Notes under the pieces: generated by a model
Database searches by the model: none
What the model saw: the letters and a program-made list of their open reading frames with translations, nothing else
Told to the model about the DNA's origin: nothing
In this document: in pieces, positions 36,901 through 46,917 of the stretch
Layout of the letters: the number at the start of each line of letters is the position of its first letter
Numbering within the stretch: position 1 is the first letter of the stretch
Position numbers and translations under genes: made by a program
Assembly (NCBI RefSeq): GCF_000002985.6
Contig: NC_003284.9
Span: 10,478,001-10,542,000 of the forward strand
DNA from: Caenorhabditis elegans
Taxonomy: Eukaryota > Nematoda > Chromadorea > Rhabditida > Rhabditidae
DNA length: 64,000 nucleotides
Reading direction: 5' to 3'

Positions 36901-39900
36901 GGTCATAAATATATGAGACTTTAGCGTTCTCATGGAGTGACAAGAAGATGGAGAAGAAGCTTGCTTTTGGTACCCGTTGGGTTTGAATATCAATAATTGG
37001 GTGGTGTACGGTAGTTGGGCGTGGTCGTCGCGCCGTCTTGAATGTTGGTTGACGCGCGACGCTGGAGTCTCTCCGACGATTGGTCTATCTGGGCAAGCCT
37101 AGAGGGCTGTTTGCTTACTGCGCCTACCGACGACGTCGTTCAATCTGAGTCTCTACGTCTTTCTGAATTCATCGGACGCCTCTAACATCATCGCCACCAC
37201 CACCACTCCAAACATACTCCTCACATCACTCCTTTCTATCTGATTTTGATTGCTTCTGACAACCCGACAGTCGGCCCCTACCGACCGTTTTTGGGAACAA
37301 GCTCGAAAAACTGGGCTCCAACGCTGATTATTCCTGTGCTCCGTCGATCTACTGTATTCCATCGTCGTCCTACGCGGAAATGCAACGCACTGATTTGTAT
37401 ACAATAAGCGACACCCTTCCAAGATGCGATCAATCGCTAATACGAGTTATGGAAACACTTTAATTTATCAAATTATGAAAGAGAAAACACTCAATATTTG
37501 GCGTTGACCTACCGCCTAATTCGAATTCATACGTTTCGGAAACTGAAGTGGTCAAATGTGTTCGATGGAAAATTCGATTTTCGCAATTTCACAAAAGCAG
37601 ATTATCGCATTCAGTCTTCCACATTTACATCTAGAAGATGATCACCCTCTCAGGTTCTCTTGTATTTCATAGTGTATTTATTCCAAATTTTTTCAACTTC
37701 TTCTCTAACTGGTCAACACATTAAGAAATTCTCACTCTAATTAGCTCTCGTTAGTTCTCACAGAGAAACAGTTTCAACTAAAATTTTTCTTTCATAATTT
37801 AACGTAGATATTTTACTAAATTTAAAATAGTTTTTTATCATTACTTTTATCAATGAGTCAACTCAATCCCTTCTGACACATCTGATCTGCGTCTCGTGTT
37901 CCTACGGTGTTGCGTGATTCTTTGACGACAACTTTCCAAACCATCCACATAGGACAGTGACCCGCCCCTCGACTATCAGTCGGTGGTCATACAGTCTCTT
38001 TCAAGAGATGATATCAGCACACGCTCCCATAGTGTCTATCAAGGCACCGCTACCAACTCGCCGAGCTTCCACTATTCGTAAGACCGCTCGTGTCGGTAAA
38101 TTCTCTCCGTGTAGGTTGCTTTTTTCACATTTCTCTGAAAATGTTTCGTCTCGCCTTTCCCACTTTTTTGCTCGCTTTTCTTTCAACAGGATGCGCATGC
38201 TTAAGAGCTTTTGCGTAATGAGCGGGTTCTCATGCTCACCCCCATCATTCATTAAAAGCGGATATCCGACCATTTCCAGCGGATGTTGAGAAATAGTGTT
38301 AGGCAACCATCAAATAATACATTAGCGCCATTTCCGGCACTCAATCGTTTTCCATATCGACCATTTTCAGATGAGGACCAAAAACCTCCAACTGAGCCAG
38401 AAGATGACGCGGCAGCCAGGATGCGATTGAAACGGAAGTTGCAAAGAAACAGAACCTCGTTTACGCAAGTCCAGATTGAGAGTCTTGAAAAAGGTGATTA
38501 ATTTAGACTGTTTTATCAAACATTTAAACTCATTATTATATTAAAATGTTTACTTTCAGAATTTGAAAGGACTCATTATCCAGATGTTTTTGCAAGGGAG
38601 CGTCTTGCGCAGAAAATTCAACTACCAGAAGCAAGAATACAGGCAATATATTTTTAACATAACTCATGAAAATCAACAGATTATAAAACGATTAGTCTTA
38701 CTTAATCAGATAGAAAAGTGTAACGAGCCGTGTGCGCAATAGTTACTCAATCCCTCAACTGATCTCAATCACATGCCACTCATGTTTCAAGTCCGGTCAC
38801 CTAATGTCACCTAATCAACTCGTTCGCGTCCTGCCCCTGGCATTAGCAGCGCACGCGTAGCAACTAGAAAATCAACTAAAATGTCAGAGTGTCACAAAAC
38901 GATGCCATCATAGCAGCAGTAGCAGGCATTCTTGTATTCAAGAGGCTCTCTTGTCACTGTCTTCATCACACTTGAACTTCCTGCCAATACTTTCTTCGAA
39001 ACCTGTTCTCAGTCCCCCATTTTCACCATTCTTGAAAAGTGGAAAGGATGGACAGAAAAAGTGTATGAAAGGCAAGGATTGTTTAAAAAAAATTTAAAAC
39101 AAAAAACATGGAAGGAATGCGTAATGATCCCGTTTTAAGTGCTAGGGAAGTTGGTTTTTTGTGTGGCAAAACTGCAAAGGGGTTTTGAGATTTTAGGATA
39201 GAAACGATGCAAAAACGAAGGGCATTTCCCATTTATCTTTATTTGCGATTCTCTGTTCGTCTTCTTTTTCGACATATGGACATAGACTCTTCGTCTTCGC
39301 ACATTCATCTTTCTGTTAGTTCTGCCAGCTGAGAAAGGTTGGGTCGGGTGGTTTATATCAAACAATTCAAATTTCGAAATCAATAATTTCTTCCTATACA
39401 AAATATGTAACAACTAGATTAAGGTATGGTTCTCGAATCGGCGGGCAAAATGGAGGAGAGAGGAAAAGATGAGAAACAAGCGATCATCCGGCACCATGGA
39501 TTCATCATTATCCAATGGAACGCCAACGCCAACGCCGGGATCAGTGACTGGAAGTAACATGACAAATCCGATTGGATCTCCGGCCAGCACGCCGAATCGA
39601 TTCCCTTCCAACAATTCGGCAAATCTACCGACAACAAACTTTGTGCCTCAAACGAGTCAGATGTATGCTGGGCTCAGTCAGCCAGCAATGGATCCATATT
39701 CGTAAGTTATAGATCAAACCATCATCAACGGTTATGAACTATTTATAACTTTATTAGACTAAAATAAAATTGTTTTTGTAGTCAAATATAATATAATCTA
39801 CACCATTCAACAATCAATGGAAATTTCTCAATATTTCAGATTTGGAATTGCCAATGGTTTTTCAATGGCTCCATATCCACAAGTAACAGATTTCCAACCA

Positions 39901-40651
39901 CATCACATGTTCCAAGGAAGATCGCCGTATGATTTCCCATATCCAAGAATGCCGACCAATGGGCATGGTTTCCAACAATCAATGAGTCCGGCAACAACGG
40001 CGGTAGGAGGTAATAAATGATTGTTGATTTTGATTTCTAATTCTTTTGCGCAAAAACCTATTAACATGATTTCAATTGATTTAGAAGTGTTAAAACGCGA
40101 AAGAGAGGTGTAGGTCTCGGGAGTACTTTTTATAATGTGTTGAAAGATGTCAGTTTTTTATGAAGGCTGCAAGCTTGAATTTTTTAGGCTTTTTCGGGCA
40201 CTAATCCTCAAACTCAGTATTTCTAATAAATTCCGATAGGCTACCGTAACCTCCAACACTGTCTTCTTCAATTCTCCAGCCATGTACTGTGTCGGCCTTC
40301 GTTCCCTCACTATTTCTTTGTCTTTTGTGTGACATATGCCTCTGTTGGCTGTCACCTCACATTTATGTCCAATACAATATGCGTTGGGATCAGCACGATA
40401 CGTTTACCTATACATTTTTTTTCTGATGCAGCGCGCACTCAGATGGGTAATGGGTGGGAGTGTGAGATAATTTTGAAGGGATATGATCTTTTGGGATAAT
40501 CAGTTGCGTATTTTCAGACATTCCGACACTTTCTTCTGGAATGAGCCTACCGGTTTCTGCAGTGCTCAATTCCATTGACCCGTCTCTGACTCACTCACAA
40601 ATGCATGAACTCAGCGACCTCACACAAGAACATTATTGGAGACCTCAGTAG
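27952..40651 (+). CDS. vab-3: VAB-3, Pax6 paired-domain and homeodomain transcription factor
   Basis: Eleven coding exons: 27952-27994, 31453-31600, 32977-33054, 33123-33249, 33318-33421, 34298-34413, 38371-38493, 38560-38642, 39424-39701, 39840-40009 and 40518-40651, giving 467 residues by my splicing. The paired domain begins [20 protein letters not shown] and spans about residues 15-143 (exons 2-5). The homeodomain has the Pax6-type recognition helix with serine at position 50 ([11 protein letters not shown]). The C-terminal region is rich in P, S, T and M, as in Pax6 transactivation domains. VAB-3 patterns the head, sensory neurons and gonad migration in worms. The homeobox intron after ARIQ uses a GC donor (38643-38644). 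Long introns 1 and 6 are likely regulatory; the second holds the mab-18 promoter. Confidence 0.97.
27995..31452 (+). other. vab-3 intron 1 (3.4 kb)
   Basis: Contains only low-complexity ORFs, for example a TCGTC/ATCTCG-rich stretch at 28550-28690 that reads as serine or valine repeats. A GC-rich patch at 31010-31090 contrasts with its AT-rich surroundings. No exon or ncRNA could be supported. Confidence 0.55.
31601..32976 (+). other. vab-3 intron 2 (1.4 kb)
   Basis: AT-rich with many A and T runs; no exon, repeat or RNA gene recognised. Confidence 0.55.
33422..34297 (+). other. vab-3 intron 5 (0.9 kb)
   Basis: AT-rich, with short ORFs only. No exon or RNA gene supported. Confidence 0.55.
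34414..38282 (+). promoter_or_regulatory. vab-3 intron 6 with the mab-18 internal promoter region
   Basis: This 3.9 kb stretch precedes the homeodomain-only start at 38283. The part at 36780-37440 is unusually GC-rich and rich in CpG for worm DNA (GCGCGGG, GACGCGCGACG and GACGACGTCG motifs), which fits a promoter or enhancer. ORFs here (37153-37422 and 38001-38306 minus, 37957-38289 plus) look like by-products of the GC content. Confidence 0.5.
38283..40651 (+). CDS. mab-18: MAB-18, homeodomain-only product of the vab-3 locus
   Basis: ATG 38283 opens a frame that runs straight through the AG acceptor at 38370 into the seventh vab-3 coding exon, so the 5' exon is 38283-38493 and all later exons are shared. 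It adds about 29 unique residues ([12 protein letters not shown]... to ...RPFS) before DEDQKPP and the homeodomain, and lacks the paired domain. A paired-less Pax6 form called mab-18, made from an internal promoter and needed for male tail ray identity, is established for this locus. That this exact ATG is the start is my inference from the open frame. Confidence 0.7.
38643..39423 (+). other. GC-AG intron inside the vab-3 homeobox
   Basis: The exon ends ATACAG and the intron begins GCAATA; read without splicing, the frame hits TAA after four codons. The downstream exon begins GTATGGTTCTCG (VWFS), preceded by GATTAAG, a weak acceptor. No GT donor fits the required phase. Confidence 0.85.
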
Positions 40652-42933
40652 AGAATAGTTCTAAAGCAGATTGAATATATATATCCCTATTAAATTTTAA
40701 GACATTAATTTCAGTTTGTCTACCATTTTTTTGTCATTCCCTTTAATTCCAGTTCCAGTCCACATCATCATCTCGTTCTTTTCTTTTGGTTCAATTTCTT
40801 TTCCTGGCCATAAACTTCTGGGTTCATCTGAATTTCTCAAATCAATTATGAAATCAAAGTCTAATCATGGTTTCATTTGTCACTTTTTAAATGTTAACTC
40901 AATTAATTTTTAATAGAATCAATGCAAAACTTTCTATGAGCTTTTTATATTATTTCACCCCGTGGTCCCTTTTTCCTTCATTCATGAGCTGTCACATATT
41001 CAATCCCCATTCCTTTATGCTAGATTTTGTAGACCAGTGACTTTTGTTGTCCCATTTAAATGGAACATGTAGAGTATTGCTCTACAGAATATCGTGCACA
41101 AAATGACATTTGCCCCACGTCCCCCCCCCCCCCTCTCCTTAAATTTCAAACTTCTTCCAGAGTTTTCAATTGTATCACATATTTTTTATTCTGTTGAGCA
41201 TGAAAATTGTTTTTCCGTTTTCAAACTATATATTCTTAGGTTCAACTATACAATTCAATTGATTATGACATATTGAAAACGAAAAAAAACTGTTGTTATC
41301 ATTAACTCTGATTTGTCAGTATTTTCTCAATTTTTTAAACCTTAGAAATCTACCCACTTTCCATGTAGAGTGTCAATTAAATTTTATCTTGGAGTGAGCG
41401 ATTTTGGAACTTATAGTGAAAAATGAAAAAGTTTCAATTGTTTCATATCATGCATTCTATCTGGTTGTTTTCTTTTTTTCCAAATTTTGACCATTTCCTT
41501 CCTCTCTTGAACCGTTCTCTCATTGTTATATTTGTCGAAAAGTAAAATACCTAATGTAATAAAATGTGTACTCTTATAAAAATTCTTACAACACTACAAG
41601 ACAAATTTTTCGGTTTCACGATTTTGAAATAAAGATACAATTGGTACTGGAAGATAATATTTTTTAAAGTGTGCCTTTCTTTATACATGTTGATATCACA
41701 ATACGTTTTTACAAGTCGCGATCACTTTCGATAGATTGAAACAAATGTTTGTTTGAGTATTCGAAAACTGACTGAACCAAAATTGCTTGAAAAATAATAT
41801 AATTACTTTTTAACTAATCATTTATAAGCCAATTTTGGCAAAATTCTAATATGACTTAAAAATGTTTTTTATAGAAATTTAGAATTTACCGAAAACTGAA
41901 AAGGAGTTTTTTGATTTCACATTATGCTGACATAAATATCAAATTAAAAGCTCAAAATAGAAAACTTTTTGTTGAATTAAACCTTGTTTAAACATCAACT
42001 AAGAATTTTATTCTCATGGCAGTTTATTATACAACTTTTCGATCTGATCAAAATTTTGCAACAAAATTCCAGCATGAAATATGTTTTAAACATAGCGATG
42101 TTCCCGAAATCACCGTATTACTTTGGAATATCCTTTTGAAATTGTTCAACAACTTGTTTTTAATTAGAAGCTAACACTTCACAATCCAAAAAGTTTGATT
42201 TTTAAATATCTATCCTGCTAGTGTGCTCCAGAATTTTTTGAAATCGCGTCATAAAAGTGTGAAATGATGCGACTTGTAGATTTTGATTTAATGACACATC
42301 ATCAATCAATGTTACACGGTGAGGGATAGTGTGAGGAGAACAATTACCGGTGTGTCATTTCTCCATCCCACCCGGTCATTTCCCGATCCGGATTTGGTTT
42401 ATCTCGACTCAATCTATCGCACTTTTGTATCACTTTATAGTCAGTCGTTACGCAATTACTTATCTGTCATCCTCTCTCTTTTCGCAGTTCCTTCATTTCT
42501 TCCTAATGACTATGATTGTCATGAACAGTTAGGGTTCTGCAAAATCAAGGTTTCAACGAAAACCTTCAAACTGCCAGTATAGGTGTTCGTCAGTTTAATG
42601 GTGCCATTACGTCTAGTATGAAAGATATTCGACAAGTGAGAGCCCTTGGAGAAAAGGGCAAAGATGAAAAGAATGAAAATTTTACAGTCACTCATCGGAA
42701 GCCGTTATTAGGTCATTTGGTTGTCAGTTGAGTGTTACGGTAATTGCAAATGACAAATCGACATCTCCAGATGTTTTCTTCTTTCATGGTCAAACGGAAG
42801 TTGAGTTGTGGATTTTCAAAAATAGTTTATTCCACGTGACTCCATAATTTTTTTTTCATTGAAAAGGGTGTTGAGGTATATGTACAATCCCATTATCAGA
42901 AAAAAATGATATAAAGATTAAATAATTTGTATA
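40652..42933. other. intergenic between vab-3 and the CC-repeat gene
   Basis: Convergent 3' ends. A C homopolymer run lies at about 41121-41133. ORFs at 42319-42582 are overlapping frames of one pyrimidine-rich stretch without a recognisable product. No RNA gene recognised. Confidence 0.5.
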
Positions 42934-43405
42934 TTAAACATTATTGTTATAGCAATGTCCTTGGTGACAGAAAGCATCTCCTGGGCACAGGTAATTAATG
43001 CATGGCCCGACTGCTACACCTGAAATTGATATATTTGAAATAACGTCAAACTATATAGAGGTGCTACTTTTATCAAGAGCTGGCATTGGTGGAGCACTTC
43101 CTTCCGGGACACATTGGCCATAATAACATGTGTGCCTTGATTGACATTTGTCTGCAATACATGGTCCAACAGCTCTCGCGAAAATGTCTTCTGAAATATT
43201 GCGATCGAGATATCTTTATTTTCAAATTTATTTTTTAAAAAAATTTTTACTGGAAAAATAAAATATCCCTAACACCGTTTTCAAAATTTTTTAAATAATC
43301 AATGGTGTATGCTTAACAAATAAAACCGTTGTTGGAAGACAAACCTCTTCTTTGAGCAAAGCAGACAGCGATGAGCGCCACGAAAATGATAGTCTTAGAG
43401 TTCAT
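42934..43405 (-). CDS. small secreted two-repeat cysteine-rich (CC-domain-like) protein
   Basis: Three exons on the minus strand: 43405-43345, 43190-43068 and 43019-42934, giving 89 residues with in-frame joins. Residues 1-18 form a signal peptide (MNSKTIIFVALIAVCFA), followed by a basic RR. Two modules then repeat the same pattern: VGPCIADKCQSRHTCYYGQC and VGPCINYLCPGDAFCHQGHC, each with four cysteines in the order GPC-X4-C-X5-C-X4-C. This resembles the nematode CC domain (GPC...CP.G..C...C), usually found in small secreted or cuticle-associated proteins. All eight module cysteines are present and probably pair within modules. It lies 558 bp downstream of mboa-7 on the same strand, too far for a typical worm operon. 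Exact role unknown. Confidence 0.8.
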
Positions 43406-43963
43406 GTTAGTGAGAAATGACCGGATAACTCCTCAACTGACCACCATCATTTTTATACCGCAGGCTTGTTTATTTTGATCGGTCTGCGAAAAACAAGGAA
43501 GAGGAGGGATCGAGTGAAGTGAGTACACAGTTAGTGATCAATTGAATAGAGAGAACGCGTGATTTTTTGATAGGTTTTAATAGAATGCGGAGCGAGAAAA
43601 TGGTTTTGAGCTCACAATCTTTGCTTCTCGAATCACAAGTAGATTCACACATATCATTAAGAGTTCCTTATTTGTATTGCAAGTGTGACGAACAACTGAG
43701 TGACCAAAATGAGATAAACAAGGGGTAGGTATACTGTGTACCAATTGCAAAATAATGCTTGTGAATATTGTTGTGTGTTCCGTGTTCACCATGCTTCTAC
43801 GAAATCGAGACCATATTCATTTCACAAGAATAGGAACGGAATGGGTATAACAACAAATATTGGGTGAACGGTCACTTGACTAGATGCAAAGGGCGAAAAT
43901 AATTTAGCTTGAGAATCAACAATCAACAATACATACTATTTTGAACTAGAGAACAATTGGAGT
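43406..43963. other. intergenic upstream of the CC-repeat gene
   Basis: Probably the promoter of the small secreted protein and 3' flank of mboa-7. No clear motif beyond AT-rich tracts. Confidence 0.45.
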
Positions 43964-46557
43964 CTATTCCGATTTTTGAGCTTTTTTCGGCTTTGAGATT
44001 TTAGCACTGTAAATGTAGAACGGAATGCAGAGAAGAGGTAACCAGTAATAGATTGAAGACCAGAAATGATGAACGTCGTATGCATTTTTTAGCAAAAAGC
44101 CAGTGGCGAGCATCTCAAATCCACGACAGCGAATTGTATGCGTATATCTGAAAGATGTTACATTATTACAATTTTCTCTGAGTTGTATGAAATATGTATA
44201 TTAAACATTTATCCTACAAGTATTTCTACGCAGTTTTCAGTTTAATAACTTTTTGTTAACCTTTTAATTTTTCTTTATCATGTATATATGTATTTACTCT
44301 ATAAAAATGAAAAGGTTTTGCCATTGATGTTTTAGTACGGTGATATTGTAAAATCGCAATCTTTAAAAATGTACTTTTTTTAAAACATATCTATAGGAGG
44401 TACAGAAATGTTCAACGATGTGCAGTGAAGACTGGTTCTTTAAAAGTAACACATTTTGGTGTACTGTTTGTTTACTTTATGATACCTAAATGGTTCAAAG
44501 GATTTCGACAAGTTTCCGAAAAGTCGTTTCTTGTGACGTAGCCTAGAAAATACAAATCCTACGCCATAATGTTTCAATGAATTTCTAATAGAATGGGGGC
44601 TATTTTAGGAATTCTCAGCTTTTCCACTTAAAGAACTTGACTAAATTTTCGATGCGATCATGATTCGTTTATTTCAAGAGCAAAATTATAGTCATGGTTG
44701 AAAGCGAGTTCCCCAAATTTTGATAAAAAGAAAATACTTACAAAATGCGGAACCACTTTGGACGAACTCCTGTTTCTGTATCAACAGGGACCAACTTGAA
44801 AATCACGTCTTCTAAGATAGCACACATGGCGACAACTCCAAATGACCTAAAAAATAGTTCTTGTCTTTGAGGTTATTCGTTCAAATGATTACATGAAGTA
44901 TCCAGCATATGTTCCGTGCCAGACAGCAGATACTAGCATAGTTGTCTCCACTCTCATCACTTTAACGCGCGAATGCACATAAAGAGCCAGCCACGTTTGA
45001 ACCGATCTGTTCCAAGCTTTCATTCCATCGCGGAATCCATCAGAAAACTCAACCTGAGAAGAAAAGCAAATGAAAAATAATAATTAAATAAAGGACAAAC
45101 TTTTGGAATATCTAAATTAACAATTGCGTCACTGCTCATTTCAATGTTTTCTCTTGTTTTCAGCTTATCGAAAGCATTCAAATCCGTTGGTCCCATGATG
45201 ATTTTTGGATTTGAAGCAGCTGGGTAAATTCCGATTCCGAGAATAACACAAATCGACTCCGCAATTGCCCAGGCACTGAAATTTGTTAATACTATTACAA
45301 AAAGTAGTGAAATAACTAACCTGTATACTCTTGTTTTAAACACAACAAAAATTAGAGCAGCGTAGACGAGTCGAGTAAAGAATGAGACCTCCCAGATTGC
45401 ATCCGATCGAAGTATCTGAATGGGCAAGTTTAAAAATGAAAAGCATTGTTGGGAAACGCACATCAAGTGGGAAATAGTGGTTCGTGATCACAAAAACTGG
45501 AACCGACCAGAGGAGACGAACAAATCTAGACTTCACTTCCAGTGTGGGATCCCATGATTTTAGAATTGGGTTTTGAGAATCAATAAGCATTTGATATGTG
45601 TAGTATGGTCCTGAAAACAATTAATAATAATTGCATATTGTTCCCAAATGTCTATTTAGAAATTTACTATGCAGAGTTTATTTGAGCAGCTGCTGAAATA
45701 CACATTTCTGGTCAACTCAAACTAACCCGTGAAAAGTCCGCAAAAATGATAAAAGTAGGCAAACTTCTCCAAAATAGTAGGAAGCTCTGTTAAGTATCTT
45801 TTCGTCGGATTCTCATCGCTTTTGTGAACCCACGCGTCATTTTCTTCAAAGGTGATGCCAATTATCTGAAATAGTTTCAAAAAATAAATATTCCAGTAAA
45901 ACACTTATTTTGGAAAATAATTTCAATCGTTGTAAGACCCATCGAGGAATGAGTCACTATTTAAACTCACTACCTAGTATAGAAATTTAGTGCAGTTGTT
46001 TCACAAACAATATATATGCTTTTTCTTTACTGTTTTTGAAGAAGGAAATATTTTCAACTATTACGAAAACAAACTCTCCGTAATGAACACGTCTTTTCTG
46101 AAACAAAAAACTTACTCTTAAAGTAATAATCAGTTGAATGACATTGGTGTGGCTGGCGACTTCGTTGACAGGCAAAATGTAATGCGCAAATCGAACAAAC
46201 ATCAGATAAGTGAATGTTGTGAGGAAAACGTAGAGTGGTGTGCTCCTGCAAGTTTAAATTAGTTTCTACTCGTTTTTTCTTGTAATATTACTTTTTGTTA
46301 GCCAACAGTTGAATCGAAATCGCAATCGAACAAATTCCCAGTGAATATACAATTTTTGGACCTGCAACATGCCATTTTGGTTTTTATTGTCATTTTCAAT
46401 TACCAATAATAAAAAGAGACATAGCAAATCCGAGTGCTCCAGATGCCAATATATTATTTCCAATTTTCCGTACATAACAAGATGCTCCAAAAGAGAAAAG
46501 CAACAATCCGGTGTATATCCAATCATCTTTGGACATCAAGCCAAGGATATTTTCCAT
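43964..46557 (-). CDS. mboa-7: MBOA-7, MBOAT-family lysophosphatidylinositol acyltransferase
   Basis: A multi-exon minus-strand gene from ATG 46557, 8 nt after the acceptor TTTCAG, to a stop at 43964-43966. It begins MENILGLMSKDDWIYTGLLL and ends KKAQKSE. The hydrophobic exons give several membrane spans. The MBOAT active-site region is clear in the 44890-45055 exon: SVQTWLALYVHSR, then VSAVWHGTYAGYFM with the conserved histidine. This family resides in ER membranes; MBOA-7 puts polyunsaturated acyl chains on the sn-2 position of lysophosphatidylinositol. Its longest intron (about 44155-44740) has no visible gene. It is divergent from git-1 with a 360 bp gap. Individual exon edges were not all resolved. 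Confidence 0.9.
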
Positions 46558-46917
46558 GATATTACCTGAAACAAAAAACGAATACTTTACAAGAATAAAC
46601 CGTACTGGCGAACAAAAAATTAATGGCATAAACTGTGTACGTCGATAAATGTGCCAGCTGCGTGGGGAAACGCGTCAACACGCAGCTGACGTGTTTGCGG
46701 ACGCATTACTACGAACACTTGGAGTGCGCACTGCGTGATGAGATCCGAAACGGCCTTGTTTGCAACTTTTGTCCCCCGCAGAATGATACAATCACTTTTT
46801 CTAGTCTTTAGTCGTTTCTTATGTTATTAGTGTGTGATTTTAACAGTTGCCGTCATTTTTCATATATCTTTTCATTCAATTTTCTCATATTTTGCAGGTA
46901 GTAATAGTGGTTGAAAA
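46558..46917. promoter_or_regulatory. shared divergent promoter of mboa-7 and git-1
   Basis: Only 360 bp separates two start codons. It contains an inverted repeat: CAGCTGCGTG at 46655-46664 and CACGCAGCTG at 46679-46688, each including an E-box CAGCTG, separated by 14 bp that includes ACGCGT. A trans-splice-like acceptor (TTTTGCAG) is at 46890-46897, upstream of git-1. Confidence 0.65.

Noticed and set aside
37153..38306. ORFs on both strands in vab-3 intron 6
   Set aside because: GC-rich, stop-poor DNA near the internal promoter; no homology signal and no splice support, apart from ATG 38283 which joins the homeobox exon.
39414..39637. Minus-strand ORFs antisense to vab-3 exon 39424-39701
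   Set aside because: Shadows of the real coding exon on the plus strand.
42934..46557. Operon of mboa-7 and the CC-repeat gene
   Set aside because: Same strand, but the 558 bp gap is far larger than the roughly 100 bp usual in worm operons, and no SL2-type signal was recognised.
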